This document shows, in pieces, positions 6,431 to 7,607 of a DNA stretch of 7,607 bases. The DNA comes from JBCBKZ01 sp039026975 (GTDB taxonomy: Bacteria > Bacteroidota > Bacteroidia > J057). A program made the translations under genes and the position numbers. The stretch is from contig JBCCLI010000325.1 of assembly GCA_039026975.1 (NCBI GenBank), positions 1 to 7,607 on the forward strand, read 5' to 3'. The notes under the pieces are model-generated. The model saw only the letters and a list, made by a program, of their open reading frames with translations, was not told where the DNA came from and did not search any database. Every line of letters starts with the position of its first letter. The stretch's first letter is position 1.

Positions 6431-6584
6431 AGTAGAATGGATTTTTTAACCATCTCTTGTACCCCACCAATCAAATAGTGGATTCATGTACCATGTAGCG
6501 TCTTTCAGCCTCTGGAGGACTCGAAAGTTGGATAATCCACTCCTGTAAGGCAAGAGTAGGGGCACAAGTAAAGGCCCTGAGCGT
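6431..6584. other. Non-coding remainder of the convergent gap with a nested inverted repeat
   Basis: No credible gene is seen here. An 8-bp perfect inverted repeat, AGTGGATT (6477-6484) and AATCCACT (6534-6541), encloses CTTTC (6502-6506) / GAAAG (6523-6527), which encloses CCTC/GAGG (6509-6518). The three stems are properly nested, as in a structured RNA or a protein-binding palindrome. Near the permease stop, GGGC (6560-6563) and GCCC (6574-6577) could form a small stem with a 10-base loop on the minus-strand transcript, but no T-run follows. Confidence 0.4.
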
Positions 6585-7607
6585 TTATCCTTGTAATAAA
6601 TATCGGACCTTCCTGGATACTCTCTTCCTGACTTGATATCTGATACTGGCAGCAGTCAGCACCATAAATACAAGAGAGGTTAGCCCTGCAAATACCCAAC
6701 TCACATCTAACACCAACGGGAAGTCCAGAACCATGTCCCCAAAATAAAAGCACATAGACTGGCTTAGCATGATAGAAAGCGGGACTCCTATTCCTACAGC
6801 AACTCCTAATACCATGAGAACTTCCTGCTCAAAGAGATGACTCACTTGCTGATTCCGCGCACCAAGAGCCTTAAGAATTCCAATGTCCTTTTCTCTTCTG
6901 ATCAGATTCAGATTAATCAGTATCACTATCCCAACTAAGGATATGGCTAAGGCGGTCAGCCCTAAACCCGTTATCACAAAGAAACTTCCTTCCAAATGGT
7001 CAGTAATGATCTGTCTGGTTAGGGCTGCTGAGGAGATGTGGGGTATTTCCCCCGTCTGTTGGCTAAAGAATGCTCTTAAGCCAGCCCTGAGGTCTTCTTT
7101 CCCCTCACTGAAAAGATAAAGCTGGTTCCAGCGGTTAAGCTCTTTGGCAGGCCTTAGTGCTGATGATGATCCTTCGGGTAATTTGATAATTCCCCCAAAG
7201 AGTAAGCATGTTGATTCTCCCTTATGATCCCAGACATGGATAGAATCTCCAGGACTTGTATGCCTAAAATCCTTACGGAGTCTTTGGGTAACATACAGAC
7301 AGTTTGTGCAAGTGGTGTCCCATTCTCCCTTTATCATTCTGTTTGAAGGGATGTTAATCTCGGGAGTGATATGCGCGCAAAATAACCTTTCCGGGATATT
7401 CAGCACGGGGTTTTGGACTTCTACGGCTTCTACCCAAACATATTGTAGTTGCTTTATTTCTGCTGGGAAACCTGGCCCCGAAACAGATAAGCTATCAGCC
7501 TGATGGACATCTATGGCATAATCAAACAGACGGTTTTTCTCCAAACTATCCATTTCCTTCTTCAGGGATTGGGTCAGATTGAACCCGCTTAGTGTGATGC
7601 TTAATCC
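6585..7607 (-). CDS. ABC transporter permease, FtsX/MacB-type, partial (N-terminus beyond right edge)
   Basis: The minus-strand frame is open from the right edge to TAA at 6585-6587, giving 340 residues. An internal ATG at 7553 is not the true start, because the frame continues in GLSITLSGFN upstream; this stretch probably follows the missing first transmembrane helix. About 205 residues of extracytoplasmic domain come first. Then come a helix beginning SFFVITGLGLTALAISLVG (about 6986-6908), the cytoplasmic loop REKDIGILKALGAR (6896-6855), a family signature that contacts the ATPase, a second helix (about 6824-6756) and a last helix (about 6710-6642), with a basic tail ending RYLLQG. This is the FtsX-domain topology of four-helix permeases of the MacB/LolCE class, which couple cytoplasmic ATP hydrolysis to work on lipoproteins, peptides or efflux partners in the periplasm. 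Substrate cannot be assigned. The periplasmic domain has a CxxC (TTCTNC, about 7310-7299). No ATPase gene is in the window; it may lie upstream, off the right edge. Confidence 0.93.
   Translation of the reverse strand, partial: GLSITLSGFNLTQSLKKEMDSLEKNRLFDYAIDVHQADSLSVSGPGFPAEIKQLQYVWVEAVEVQNPVLNIPERLFCAHITPEINIPSNRMIKGEWDTTCTNCLYVTQRLRKDFRHTSPGDSIHVWDHKGESTCLLFGGIIKLPEGSSSALRPAKELNRWNQLYLFSEGKEDLRAGLRAFFSQQTGEIPHISSAALTRQIITDHLEGSFFVITGLGLTALAISLVGIVILINLNLIRREKDIGILKALGARNQQVSHLFEQEVLMVLGVAVGIGVPLSIMLSQSMCFYFGDMVLDFPLVLDVSWVFAGLTSLVFMVLTAASIRYQVRKRVSRKVRYLLQG

Noticed and set aside
6352..6453. Minus-strand 33-codon ORF beginning MVKKSILLSGGN inside the gap between lipoprotein and permease.
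   Set aside because: It coincides with the GC-rich hairpin cluster, which explains its composition, and it has no recognisable domain or start signal. Kept only as part of the repeat finding.
6559..6578. Possible terminator of the permease gene (GGGC...GCCC with a 10-base loop).
   Set aside because: Short stem, large loop, and no T-run on the minus strand.
1..7607. Search for CRISPR repeats, tRNA/rRNA genes, transposases, phage genes, toxin-antitoxin or defence genes.
   Set aside because: Nothing resembling these was seen; regularly repeated words in the left half come from protein domain repeats, not from DNA repeats with spacers.

Overview
The window looks like chromosomal DNA of a member of the Bacteroidota, most likely the Cytophagales. 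The strongest evidence is the left-hand gene: an exported multi-domain surface protein with a THIVG-type mature N-terminus, Ig-like and PKD domains, and a C-terminal domain starting FIPNVFSPNEDG. That combination is typical of gliding/type IX secretion (T9SS) cargo in this phylum. Starts without a clear Shine-Dalgarno sequence and a small SPII lipoprotein fit the same group. The assignment below phylum level is inference.

Layout. (1) Positions 1-4478, minus strand: one uninterrupted reading frame of 1492 codons that runs off the left edge. It encodes a giant secreted, adhesin-like protein whose last few dozen residues lie outside the window. Apparent ORFs in this stretch in other frames are shadows. 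(2) 4479-4723: divergent promoter region. (3) 4724-5698, plus strand: a complete 324-aa long-chain trans-polyprenyl diphosphate synthase, probably making the menaquinone side chain. (4) 5699-6039: non-coding, AT-rich, with one nested hairpin. (5) 6040-6279, plus strand: a 79-aa lipoprotein whose mature part is extremely acidic and shows an 11-residue periodicity, followed by a strong stem-loop terminator at 6302-6326. (6) 6280-6584: a convergent non-coding gap with a GC-rich hairpin cluster (6347-6430) and a second nested inverted repeat (6477-6541). (7) 6585-7607, minus strand: the C-terminal 340 residues of an FtsX/MacB-type ABC transporter permease that enters from the right edge.

The genes do not form one operon or an obvious shared pathway. 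Orientation alternates (minus, plus, plus, minus), gaps are 245-341 bp, and each gene probably has its own transcription unit. The common thread is only the envelope: secreted surface protein, isoprenoid quinone precursor, lipoprotein and membrane transporter.

I do not see a defence system, CRISPR array, transposase, phage gene, tRNA or rRNA. The best candidates for something under-described are the strictly spaced four-cysteine modules in the giant protein, the acidic 11-mer lipoprotein, and the two structured elements in the convergent gap.
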